Notes under the pieces: generated by a model
The model's input: the letters and a program-made list of their open reading frames with translations, nothing else
What the model was told of the DNA's origin: nothing
Databases searched by the model: none
In this document: positions 1-11,141 of the stretch, one piece after another
Position numbering within the stretch: position 1 is the first letter of the stretch
Layout of the letters: the number at the start of each line of letters is the position of its first letter
Source of the DNA: Acanthosoma haemorrhoidale
Taxonomy: Eukaryota; Arthropoda; Insecta; Hemiptera; Acanthosomatidae
Reading direction: 5' to 3'
Assembly: GCA_930367205.1 (NCBI GenBank)
Contig: OV884015.1
Location: 76,895,341-76,959,340, forward strand
DNA length: 64,000 nucleotides
Program-made: the position numbers and the translations under genes

Positions 1-2588
1 CAATGAACTAATTTTAGAGGATAAAAAAAAACTCTATAAAAATCATAAAGTAAAAGACTATTTTTATAGGTTTTATCTTCCTTAATAATTAATACAGTCT
101 ATAGTAGGAGTTAGCTTGTCATAAATCAGACAAGATATTATATTTACAAGAATATATGTTTTGTTCTTTTGTGAACATATCGTTTTAATGTATCATTATT
201 GTAGTCTACTTTTTTGTTTATTAGAGGGTTTGCTAAGTATGGACACTTTTGAAACCAACAACATTTTTGGAAACAATTAAAATGATAGCTTTTTAATACA
301 TGGAGCTATGATTGTCATTTATATTTCTTGGTGTATATCTGTAATTTTAATGTTGCATCGATACGGCCATGCGTAACACGTGATTGTTCAAATATACTTT
401 TTATATATTAAGAGTTTAATTTATTAGTATTTAAACTTGATTTTTTGTTAAAATAGAGAGTTCTTAAGTGTATAGTATTTAATAGATACATATGAACTAA
501 TGTTGTTGGTAAGCTTAGAATTAAACCTCTATCCTGCACCATCCCTGAATATCGCATATTTGGTGATAGTGGTATAATTTCGTTATTATACTCTATCTAG
601 TACTGGTCGATTTTTGAGCGATGCTTCGTAAAGATATTTCTTTTTTATTTTTAGTCTTGTGAATTTACAATCAAGTCAAGTAGGATACATAAAAGGGTGT
701 GCTGTTAGGTGTTTTGTTATGCCTGCAAAAAAGTACTCTTCAGGGCAAGATAGTGGTCTATTTACAGACGGACCATGTAATGGAAGATCAAGGCGTTGGA
801 ACCCAGGGCCTCAATGCCAACTTTGTATCTGGCATATGATGGTGAGATATTGAAATGTATTTGATATTGAAATGTAAAAAAATAATATGTTGGGTTTTTG
901 AATAAATCTATCTGACTGATCTTTTGAAATGTCATAATGTGTTGGGTGAATGATGACACTATCCATTCCGTCCTGGTACTTTGGAACTCAAGTGGGGCCT
1001 AGAATAAATTGAAGGCCCCAGCCTTGATGCTTTCCACAAGCGCTTTTTTCATCTAGTGACTAATGTTTACTGGGAACATTTACACCGACGCGGTCTTGAA
1101 AAAGATCCAAGAAAACAAGCAGGCAGTGATTCGACGTCGAAATTTCTTTTATATTTTTTAACCAGCAGGCTTTAATAAATTAATACATTTTATCATTTTT
1201 GTACATAAAACATGGCAGTAAACAGTAAATAGCCGCTTTCCATTCCTCTCATTTGAGTGCGCAGGATTGTTGTTAAATGCAATTAACTCTCCCGCTATCT
1301 CGATACTAAATATTTAATATTTCATTTTTCATTCCATTTAAATTTCAGGTATATCTTATATTCTATGTGCTTAAGAACTTTTGGAACATTACTAAATTCT
1401 TTTTCATGTCTTATATAATTTGCTATATAAAATATTATTTTTGACAACTACAAGAAATGATTATGTGTCAAACTAGGTAATTGGCTTTCTTTATATCAAA
1501 TAATACTGCTCAGAGTTGCCTATTACTTGTGAAAGTTTTCTCAATTTTACTATCCCAAAGCATTAGGTTCTCGACTGTAGAATGTTGTCCAGAGAATCTG
1601 CATGGAAATGGAGAACATTTTCTTCGAAAACGAAGCACCCGTTAACTTATTAACACTTAGTTTAAATGCTATTGGGCAATAGCGTTCAACCAACGACAGA
1701 TTCCGCTTTGGGTTATATTTAGGAAAAATTTATGTTTCAACCTACGGAGCAGTCCCTATATGTTACACACATCGGCTAAGTAAATATTTTTACCAATGTG
1801 CAAGTACACGATTGTACCAGCTATGACATTGTTCCGTTACACTCCAAATCCATAAAAAAAAAAAATCTCGTATGTTTAATTCGTATTATTTTGTATGTTA
1901 TTTTCATTTAATGGCATATTATAATTGCCAAACCTGAAGGGATTGCCTCTACTTTCATTCAGACATGATTTTCCTTTCCACTGATACCACTAACCGGCTT
2001 CCAACAGTTTAACAATTTGAAGTGTCACAATGTGTACTATCTCCTAGCTTATCTGACTCACCGCATAATAGAAGCCCCAGCGTTCCTCCTCCGGTGTTAT
2101 CATAATGCTAATCTCATTCACCATTGTGTTGGTACTTGATTACATTATACCAGAAAAGCCACTCATGGCATATGCCCACACTCTCATTAACGCAGGCGCA
2201 CAGGGTTAAGCTCATAAGACAACACGAGTACATCATATATTCGAAAATTAATGAAGAACCAAGGTCACACCCATCTTGAAATAAAGCGGAGACTTGGGGA
2301 CAAGAACGAGATTGATTTAGTATGACAATTTTAAACATGCGGTGATTCGTCGGGTTTTAAGGGTTTTTTTTCGAAACCAGATACCATTTTCACCCCCTTT
2401 TGGTGCTAGAAACATGAAAATGTACATATAGATTCCATTTTATGATCCAAGAAATGACAAAAAGCGTCATATCCACAAATCTTGAAAAAGTGCTATTAAC
2501 TAATTACTTAGCGATTAGATAGGGTACTTAATTAAAGTCTCCTTTAAGATAATTCGTCAGGTATGCGTTGTCATTTTAGTAGAAGACA
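1..2588. other. A+T-rich non-coding stretch
   Basis: No open frame here resembles a known protein, and the longest is about 75 codons. I see no terminal inverted repeats or RNA genes. It reads as intergenic or intronic DNA. Confidence 0.5.
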
Positions 2589-2828
2589 ACTTATTTTTTT
2601 TTTTTTTTTTTTTATTTCAAAACCTTAACAAAATAATACAATGTACAAAAAATAAATAATAAAATAATTGGATTACATATTTCTCCTCTTTCTGCATTTA
2701 CAATGCATTTGGCGGAGTGCATAATATAATAAAATTTTTATTGTTGTTAAAAGTTCATCGTTCTTATACAACACTAGGTGATGAGGCTGACCTTCTATTT
2801 GTCACCAACACCAACACTAAACACTAGG
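2589..2828 (-). repeat. Poly(A)-tailed retroposon family 1, copy A
   Basis: On the minus strand this copy ends in a long A run, seen as a T run at 2593-2613. It shares blocks with three other copies (21075-21227, 35572-35830, 61195-61417): a 'gtgatgaggctgacctt'-like module on one side, a block around 'tttctcctctttctgcat..aatgcattt..ggagtgcataa' in the middle, and a short AACCTT/GAGGTTTTGA-like segment next to the A tail. The tail and the unequal upstream ends point to L1-type retroposition of a SINE or of 5'-truncated LINE 3' ends. No coding segment is recognised, so the autonomous parent is unknown. Confidence 0.6.
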
Positions 2829-4849
2829 ACGACAACTTAAAAAACCTATTATATAATATTCACTATTTTTTGAAACCGTAACGAAACCCTTAATTTTGTT
2901 ATCGTTGGTATCCACCAGTGCGATCATTTGATTGATTTTCCAAAATCATTTGACCCTACCTTTTCCATTAAACTGTTTATTGGCAAAGGATATAACAAAT
3001 TAAATAAAAGGCGTAGTATAATAATTGACTCAATTTTCTTAAAGATGAAGTTGTTCAAAAACAAAAATGAATGTTTTATCCTGTCTTGTATTTGGAAACG
3101 TAGAGATATGTACGGCATGTTTTCTATATTAGTGACATATTCATACATTTACTTTTAAAATATTTACAACCGTAAAGCAATAATTACTTATTTTGATGTT
3201 TTATTCATGTCTTTATAAAGATTACACGTGATGTTGTGACCCCATTAGTATGCAAAGGAAAAAGGTAATTAGGCCAACCATATGAACTTTTAGTAATTTG
3301 CCTGGTACTTAGAAAGCTGGTTTAGCTAGTAAGTATTGCGGAGCAAGGTAACGAGATGAATTTATCCTCGGAAAAACAATCAAAAGATAAATTTGAACAT
3401 TAGAATGAATCGTATATCGAAATTTCTCAACATTTACACTCAAAAGTAAAAGTGGGCAAACATTACCGATCATACTAAGTTCTATAAATATGTGCTCTGA
3501 AGAGAACTTTATTACTTTTTAAAATTCAAAAGTTACCCTAAACTTTTAAAACTCGTGACTAAACCTGGCCTGATAACTACCAACCCCTTAACATATTTTC
3601 CCAACTAATTTTTTATCTGTTGGGAACAGGTCTAGTCAACTTGGGAACTTGTTAGAAATAGAGGAAAGAAAGAAAATGTTTATAAATATTGCTAACTTCA
3701 CTAGGTTTTCAGTGCAATCCACGAGCTTTAATAATCTCGGGCGGGCCTGTCTCTTAGTTTAGTTCGTGTGAAGTTATCAATCTTTAAAAACTTTGATTTA
3801 TAGCTATGTTCGTTAAGTAGTGGTCAACTCCCGATTAAATATCCAGCCTTTCATGCACTAGATGTGTCTTAAAGTGTTGAAAGAATAAACAAATTTGACG
3901 TATTTGAGCCAAGTTACAATATTATGGAAGATCCTCGTATGGGAAAGGTGCATATTTTAGTCCAATCCGGATTTCTTTTGTTGTCCGGAAGTTTTGTTCT
4001 TTACAATCCCACCGATTCGTATAGCCCTTTTCCTTGGCATGATTTCAATTTACGTTATTCCATTAGAAAGTATAAAAGAAAGGCTTCCGTCTTAGTGGAA
4101 TAAAATCCATCACGAGATGGAGAAAAGCTTCCATTGCGTATCGCTCAGGATTCATTATGCAAATAGTATGAATTGATTCATGAAGTACCTTCGTGGGCAA
4201 TCGTTATTGTTTGGGAAAATTATCTTCATCCCAACAAGGATGAGATTCGTCTGCTTTTATTTCAATTATTTTCATTACGTAATCATTACCTGAATTCAAT
4301 AGATGGCATACGAACGGGATGTATATATTTGTTATAGTGGGAATACTCAAATAATGGGATCCTGTTGTGCATCATGAAATACAGTTTGCCAAGCAGAACT
4401 TAATCGGTAGCATTTGTGTTCTCTTAAAAATTTATACTACATTGCAATGTGTACTTTAGTATTTAAAAATAAAACTGACAACAGATTTACTAATTTATCA
4501 TGAAAAAAGAAATATTTATTCATTCCTTCCAGAAGATTTAACCTACAATCAACATCACTGAAAGTCTTCATGACCACCTAAAATTAATTATAATAATAAG
4601 TTCATAGATGTGTATAGTTATTTTTTTTTTGGATTTTAGTCCTTAAGATGCCAACATGATAAAGATCTACTATTGCCAACGTCTGGGACGTAAATAAATA
4701 AAATATGTAAATTGAGAATATGAATATTTTTTTTTTAAATTATATAATCAGTACTACCCGATTAACTCATTTTTCTCGTTTCGGGGTTTTACTGCCATTA
4801 ATGTTATAGCATTAATATTTATTCAGGAATAGATTAATGGCATTGATGT
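2829..4849. other. A+T-rich non-coding stretch
   Basis: No recognisable gene. The two opposing 74-76 codon frames near 2.92-3.16 kb lie on opposite strands of the same DNA and match nothing I know. Confidence 0.45.
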
Positions 4850-5069
4850 TATAGCACTTTTTCGGTAGACTCTCACTACCTTCCCGATTCCTCCCGCCTC
4901 CTTTAGGCATTCCACACCCTATATCCTTCTCATACATCCTTCAAATGGGGGACTCCCCTTAGTAAAAGGCACTCATTAGCCCAAAATAATTTTCCTTTAT
5001 TTTTCCCACATCCAATTTTTTTAAGTTTGAGAGCTAAGAAAAAAAAAAAAAAAAAAAAATATAGCACTT
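4850..5069 (+). mobile_element. 200-bp A-tailed retroposon with 10-bp target-site duplication
   Basis: The body (4860-5059) starts TTTCGGTAGACTCTC and ends in about 21 A residues (5039-5059). It is bracketed by a perfect 10-bp direct repeat, tatagcactt, at 4850-4859 and 5060-5069. A-tail plus target-site duplication of this length is the signature of target-primed reverse transcription driven in trans by a LINE. The body is unusually C/T-rich for this locus and has no clear tRNA A/B box, so it may be a SINE of other origin or a short 5'-truncated LINE 3' end. A segment near its 3' side (agtaaaaggcactca) resembles one at about 9.67 kb (actaaaagccactca). The clean duplication suggests a fairly recent insertion. 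Confidence 0.75.
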
Positions 5070-6137
5070 GTTGATAAAAAAAAAAAGTAACATAACTGAT
5101 GTCTAGTAACGGTAATTATCAGTTACGATGTTCCGATTCTATGCACATTTCTCCAACCCCATAAAATAATCCAAAACTCCACTGGGTTGAAAGTAAAGCC
5201 CCTCGAGGAGTTTAGCTACTACATAGCCAATAAAGGTCCTGATAGGCTGGTTGTGCTTTCAGGTCGGATGTGGTTTAGGCAGGAATATTAACTCCCAAGT
5301 TACAGCCTAGAAACCATAAGTACCCCAAGCACAGGGGAGGGGGGGGTGTTAACTACGCTGTGGCTTCGGTGTCTATTAGTGCTTAAAACTAGTACCTAGC
5401 TTAAGACCAGAGATAGTTTTCACACGTTAACAGTCTTCCAGATGTTAAATAGCGTACAGCCCTTTGAGAACATTGAGTGAAACGATACAGTCCTACAGAA
5501 TATTGGATTTAGGTGGATCAAGAATCTGATCGGGGAAAGCTTAAAAGGTAAATTTCCAAGATCAAAGACCTAGCCACAACAGAAGGTCGCCGAGGAATAT
5601 TCAAAGGGGCATGTGGGGAATTCAGGACCCTGTTAGGTCTCTCAGGGGATATTAACAAAATTCAAAGCTATTTGGTAACATATTATTCTGATATGAATAC
5701 GAACTATGAGCCATTTCACTATGTTCAAATCAAAAAGAAACTGATATCTGCATTCACAGATCGAAGAAGATCAGGACTTCTTTCACAATGATTAATTTGC
5801 ACAAATGAGAGCTAACGCTGCAAAGATTATTTTTAATTCATCTAATTCAAAGTACAATAAAATGGCGAAAATTCAGCAATTTTACCAATAGATTTTTTAT
5901 CCTATAACTTCGAACATTTCAAAGAAAACAGCTACAATTTTATAGGTGTATTTTCGCAATCCATTGTCATTATTTTGTCATTTTTCGGATCCCTTTTATC
6001 GATAAATTGTCATTCTTCAAGTCAACAGCCAGCCTCCGTCGTCATGTTCACGATCTCCAGTCTCTGAGAATGGCAATCGTTAAAAGCTCCGGAGATTAGA
6101 AAATATAATAATAAAAATGTCTATTGGGAAGATCACT
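5070..6137. other. Non-coding stretch with a GC-richer patch
   Basis: About 5160-5400 is noticeably richer in G+C than its surroundings and contains a G run near 5335-5347. It has no ORF I can identify. It may be a degraded repeat, but I could not match it to another copy in the window. Confidence 0.35.
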
Positions 6138-6206
6138 CCCTGGCAGATCAGTTTAGTTGGCAGAATTTCCGGCTAAATATTAAGTTTGGGTCACGATCCT
6201 GTCAGT
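6138..6206 (+). repeat. tRNA-like SINE head or tRNA pseudogene, copy 1
   Basis: The segment has a D-arm-like block (agtttagttggcagaat), a B-box-like block (gggtcacgatcc) and complementary outer ends (tggcag near 6141 with ctgtcag near 6199-6205). A T run follows directly and could act as a Pol III terminator. It does not fold cleanly as a functional tRNA in my reading. It shares its plan with the segment at 6416-6483. Confidence 0.4.
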
Positions 6207-6415
6207 ATTTTTTTTTCATTGGCTGTTAATTATTAACGATAATGAATAATCGTGGGACCAATGCTACAATACAAATTGCGTATTTAAAGACGAAGTATTA
6301 AATTATTTATTATTTTTTTGTATAAACTCTGTAGTATACAAGTGTTTCCCACGGGTACTCTGCGGACAGCATCTGGAGTTTGGCCCAAGAAAGTTCATAA
6401 TTGGGTGGCCCTTAC

Positions 6416-6483
6416 TCGTGGCAGGGTAGCTAGATTAGTAGAACCTGTAGTCACCCTGTTGTTCGAGTCACAATCTTGCCAGC
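6416..6483 (+). repeat. tRNA-like SINE head or tRNA pseudogene, copy 2
   Basis: Same orientation and same plan as 6138-6206: gtggcag start, an A-box-like block (gtagctagattagtagaac), a B-box-like block (gttcgagtcacaatc) and a terminal cttgccag that can pair with the start. Divergent positions are scattered, so this is an old copy. The 210 bp between the two could be the body of one composite SINE or chance spacing. Confidence 0.4.
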
Positions 6484-9030
6484 TATTATTTTCACTAATA
6501 ATAAAAATGATTTACAAAAATAATATATTTATAAAACGAATTTCACAACCCACTCCCCATCAAAAAGCCACACTTTTGAATATATTTGTAAATGCATATT
6601 TTACCTGTGATTTCTGGTTATGAGTTGAAATTTATGTTATTCAAGATTGAACGTTCACATCTTTTCATTATTTTAAAAATATATTAAATACTTATTAAGT
6701 AATTTTACTATTGCACAGTCAAAGTTTTGCGGAATAACAATATAAATCGTGTACCATATAATCCAAGCCAGTTTAGTAAGAAGTTAGATTAATATTTTAT
6801 TTAGATTTGTTTTATTTATTAATTGTTAAGCAGTTTGTTCACTATTTTTTAGAACTTGGTGAGAATCTCTGAATATAATTTCTTCACATTCTAACCAAAA
6901 TGCAATTTATTTAGTAAATTATAATAAAAAGTGTAGCCAATTAATTGAAATAATTAAAAAATATGGCAAGTTTTTTATTTTAGTGAAAATATTTTATTTT
7001 TTTTCACCAGCTGACAGAATCCACCAATATAAAATATATATTGTAGAAACAATAAACATTTTAAAATTAACAGCAGATTAGAACATTTCTATGTTTAATG
7101 AAAACTCAGAATGGTTAAAAATGTTTACAATCTTAGCTCTAAATAAAACAAAAAAATGTTGACTAAATTGTTCCAAAAATACACCCGTTTCAACTGACAA
7201 TAATATACAATACGATACAAGAATAAATAATAGATAAATCTGAGAAGTCACATATATTTTAATAGTTTCTACTATGTATATTTTATTAAATTTAATTTTG
7301 GCTGGTCTATTGGTTTAGTTTATATATTTATTTGTATTGATGGATGGTTCCATTTAGATATAGAGTTTTAAATTGTTTAACTGTGGTTTACTTGTGTCAT
7401 TTTTCCATTGAACGTACGTTGAGTTGTTTATGTATGTCTTGTATGGTACAGTTCTAACCCTCGAGAATAACAGCAATCCTCCTTGAAATTGCTCAGGTTG
7501 AAATCAACAAAGTCGCAAAGTGACATAAACTTTTTAGTGTCATAATACACACACTCCACGCAGGAACTACATGTTAAATAGACAAACGCTTCCTTGAAAT
7601 TATTTGTTGCTAATACATAATTAACGCTAACACAATCCAAACATTCATAAATGTTTACCCCCCACCGACCATGAAAATAACAGCCTCAATTGGGGTGAAC
7701 CTGCATCGAACATTGTTTGTTCATTCAGCTTTGGTGTGGTTCTACGCTAATACCAGGTAGAATAACACAGTGTGGCCGGGATACCCAATCCCAGGTAGAC
7801 TTTAGCAACCATTGCATAGATAGCCTAGGCTCAATTCCAGAACAGCAGATGCAGTTGCCACATCAAAGGCACCCTAACAGCCACCTAAATTATCCAGACC
7901 CTGCATTGAGAGATAGCAACGAAATAACAGGGGATAACCCAGGCCAGGCTGATCAAAATGGAAGCATGGAATGCGGTGCAGCAAGCAGTGGGATGGAATT
8001 TATTTAAGGAATTATGTAACTTCCAAACAGAACCATTTTAGTAATTAATACCCATTCTCGAGTATGGGCAGTACAATACGATTCAGCAGTTAAGCACGTT
8101 ACTGCCTTATTACAAAATAAACCAGAAAACACAAAGAATAAATCACATTTATAGCCAATCCTGAATAATAAGACCTTATTTCGCTATATTGGTCGATTGA
8201 GATTTGACCATATTCAAATCAGTTGATGTAAGAAAACATTTGTCGCTGTAACAAGTAACTATCATTGATCTAATTGGAAAAACAAATGGTAAAAAGCTGA
8301 TTTTCAATTACTTCTATAAATAAAATGAAAATGAATGCTTGACAGTGTTTAGCCATAGTTATAATTAATATAACTGTTGGTTAATAAAAAATCTGCAGGC
8401 CGTTTTGCGGTACCGTACCCTTGTATTTTCATGAATGATTCTGAATTTATTTGTTACTGAGAAACTGGAATCAAGTGTTCTAAATAAAATTTTTTTATGT
8501 ATTTTTGGGGATTATAAGAGGGAAATTTAAGGTATGTTTATTTATGTAGCTTCCAATAGATCACTAAGCCTGAGTATAACAATCTAATGCTATCTAAATT
8601 GCTCACTCATAAACAAAGAATTTTTTGTCAAAACTGGAAAAATATTATTTCGATACAGACATTAAACCCTTTATTGTTTATAACTTACGACAGGAAGGCA
8701 ATGTTATATACAACGTTTTTCTAGCCACTGTAAGAATAGTGAATTAGTTTCTTGAATGGTCACATTAAGAAATAAAGTAGAAACTCCCATTCGAATTCAT
8801 GGAAACTACACAGACGCTCTAACTTTCCCTCTCTCACCCTCTATAATTTAGCTATTATTTACAGTTTTTTGGCCATTGACGATATTATGTAATAGTAGTG
8901 ATAAAATTTTACTGTCTTTTAGTTTAACATGACTAATTTCAAAAACACTTTATTCTGGGGCATTGCTACCGTAGAATAACAAAACTGAACAAAAAAAGGA
9001 AAAAAAAATATGGAACATTACTCTGATAGA
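6484..9030. other. Mostly featureless stretch
   Basis: No gene recognised. A GC-richer open frame of 96 codons at 7717-8007 (+) has plausible amino-acid composition (Q/N/P/G-rich, no domain recognised). I cannot tell whether it is a degraded element ORF or chance. Confidence 0.35.
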
Positions 9031-9378
9031 TTAGCTTATAAACAGTAAAGGATCTATATGCATATGTACCAACTGCATAAAACTGAAACAAAATTTATAA
9101 ATAGAGCTGAGCGACATTAATTGACAATGGCAATAAAAAAAAATGACAATGGTGAATATCAAATTGTTAAATTGGAGAGAGATAAGGAAGTGGTAAAGTC
9201 TAGAATTAAAGATTGGGGGAGTTGATGAACGACGTATATTGATTGGACTAGAGTTCCAAAGGGTTGTGACCAGGATAAGAAAATAACGGTCACAGGATTG
9301 GGAGATGGGAAATACAAAGGTGGGATCTAGTATGACCTGCCTAGTGGCAATACTGCCATAACTGCAGCTAAACGCCAC
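9031..9378 (-). pseudogene. Non-LTR retrotransposon C-terminal remnant
   Basis: An open frame of 115 codons (read from a GTG) contains the pattern YFLILVTTLWNSSPINIR, followed by a PxFxxxLYHFL segment. An LWNSLP-type motif followed by a PxFK-like stretch is typical of the extreme C-terminus of reverse-transcriptase ORFs in several arthropod LINE clades (CR1/L2 and jockey-like groups). No catalytic RT motif is present, so only the 3' end survives. The last ~50 codons are probably read-through into unrelated A+T-rich DNA. Clade assignment is uncertain. Confidence 0.55.
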
Positions 9379-9740
9379 TCGACTCTTTAGTTATTAACTT
9401 TAAGGGCTAGTCTAGGGGACTTTCTGGCCCTTTACCGTTACCGGAAACTAGTCTTGTAGGAGTCCCATCAGGGCCGGATTAGCTATCCTCCATCGCATCC
9501 TGACTATGCTTTGTGAAGAGGTTCAGTGGTGGGGAAGTTATGCCTTTGTCACTAAAACTTCTCTAGAAAGCTCCTGTGGTACCTCTGTATTCCGGCTCTT
9601 TGTCACTTGTGATGTGATGTCAGATAAGAGGCGAGTCTAGAAAGGGTCCCGGGAGGTACTGCCACTTACTAAAAGCCACTCAAACTCCAAAAACGATTCG
9701 GTGGTTTTAACTATACCAAGACCGATACTTGATGAACTAA
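9379..9740. other. GC-richer unclassified block
   Basis: This block lies directly upstream (minus strand) of the LINE remnant and is richer in G+C than its surroundings. It contains near-repeats of ctagtct followed by ggact. It may belong to the same LINE, but I could not read RT motifs in it. Confidence 0.3.
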
Positions 9741-10164
9741 ATGTTTACAAAATAATAAAATATTAAATATTAATTCAATAAAATTTTATTTTATTATGTA
9801 CTTCCTCCGAAATAGGCAACATGTTTATAACTATTAACTACAACACAAATTTGATTAGGGCATTGAATAGGGTCAAATCCTAAGCTCCCTATTCACAATA
9901 TCAATGCCCCTCGGTAATTGTATTGGCTCCACCATACATGTTGGACATGGCCTTAATCATGTCTGGCAGCAACTCCTACTAAAATGTTTTTACATAAATC
10001 ATGAAAATTCATTCATTAACGCAAAAATACACAAATGCCGTAGACAATAAAAAAAAACAAAAAACATATTGAGATATATACACAGGACTCTACAAGAGTA
10101 CAAGAGTAAGGATTGTACAATAGTACAACATCATTACTGGTTGAAAATAGACATAAAGGCATTG

Positions 10165-10196
10165 AATGATGGGACCACAAGTTTAGTACCAGGTAT
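10165..10196 (+). repeat. Short direct repeat shared with 11069-11100
   Basis: The 32-bp segment aatgatgggaccacaagttt... recurs at 11069-11100 with a few mismatches, inside the pogo/Tigger-like element there. It suggests a second, more degraded copy of related element sequence around 10.1-10.2 kb. Confidence 0.5.
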
Positions 10197-10681
10197 GGAC
10201 TGTTGGCGAGAGGTGGAGGAATGAGCTCTAGATCAGTGTTCTAATAGACCTGTTTGATCCTGAAGTAGAGGATGAGGGTAATAGTGGTCAGTGTGTTGCT
10301 TAGTGGGTATTCGGAAGGATAGATACCTGGAGTAGAGTTTAAGGCCTTCTAGATCTTAGGTAAAAAAAATAGCCAACATGGCACTGCAAGCGATGGTTAA
10401 CTCAAGTGGTATAGATTTTACCAGCAGATTGCTTATTGTTCAATGTTTACTTTTTAGCTTTATGCCAAGCCTACCATTTATGGGTTAAATTGGTTAGACC
10501 GGTAACTGTAAAACACACAAAAAGACGAAAGACATTGGTCCATTCCTAAATCAAATAGATTAACTCTCATTATCGGGCTAGGCAATAATTAACGATTTTA
10601 TGATGAATTTATTATGACCTTTGGTGCTATGACCTAAGTTAGGTTATTTCCTGTTTATAAAGCATAGTCATATAAATTGTA

Positions 10682-11141
10682 CAATCGAACCTGGATAAGT
10701 GTAATCTCTTCGTGGCATGATTTAAATCTCACTTATGCAGGGGTTTACTTGTCCTGGTATTCAAGGTTGCATTAACCACTAAAAAAGGTTTCTTACAAAA
10801 TGTAATTTATATTAAAAAAAAGATACATAACATTGTGAAATATGAACATAATTAACATGAAAAGAAAACAATACACATTATATTAATGAAATTAATGATT
10901 TATTTGTTTCTGTTCTTTATCAAGGTGTTGCAGCCATGCTATGAGACGTTTTATGCTATGTTTATTCCACTTATCGAGGTGAATATAGAAATCGTCCCAC
11001 TTACAGAGGCAATGCCCACAAAAATTGATTCCACTTATAGAGGTGAAAACACTTTATTTGAGGCAAAAATGATGGGACTACAAGTTTTGTACCAATTATA
11101 GAGGTATTACACTTATACAGGTACTTATTCATGTTTGACTA
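10682..11141. mobile_element. Pogo/Tigger-like non-autonomous element
   Basis: Flanked by TA on both sides (10680-10681 and 11142-11143). The left end caatcgaacctggataagtg matches the inverse of the right end (tagtcaaacatgaataagta as read from 11141 inward) with several mismatches. TA duplication and a CAGT(C)GAACCT-like terminus are typical of the pogo/Tigger branch of the Tc1/mariner superfamily. Inside the right half, a motif near ccacttat(a)gaggtga is iterated about six times at 10967, 10997, 11031, ~11050, 11092 and ~11109. Inverse-type copies (gataagtg, cacttatgcagg) lie near the left end. No transposase remains; it behaves as a MITE. Confidence 0.6.

Noticed and set aside
7717..8007. 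96-codon plus-strand frame as a possible host gene
   Set aside because: No recognised domain, no splice or promoter context, and only moderately different composition from the flanks; left as unassigned.
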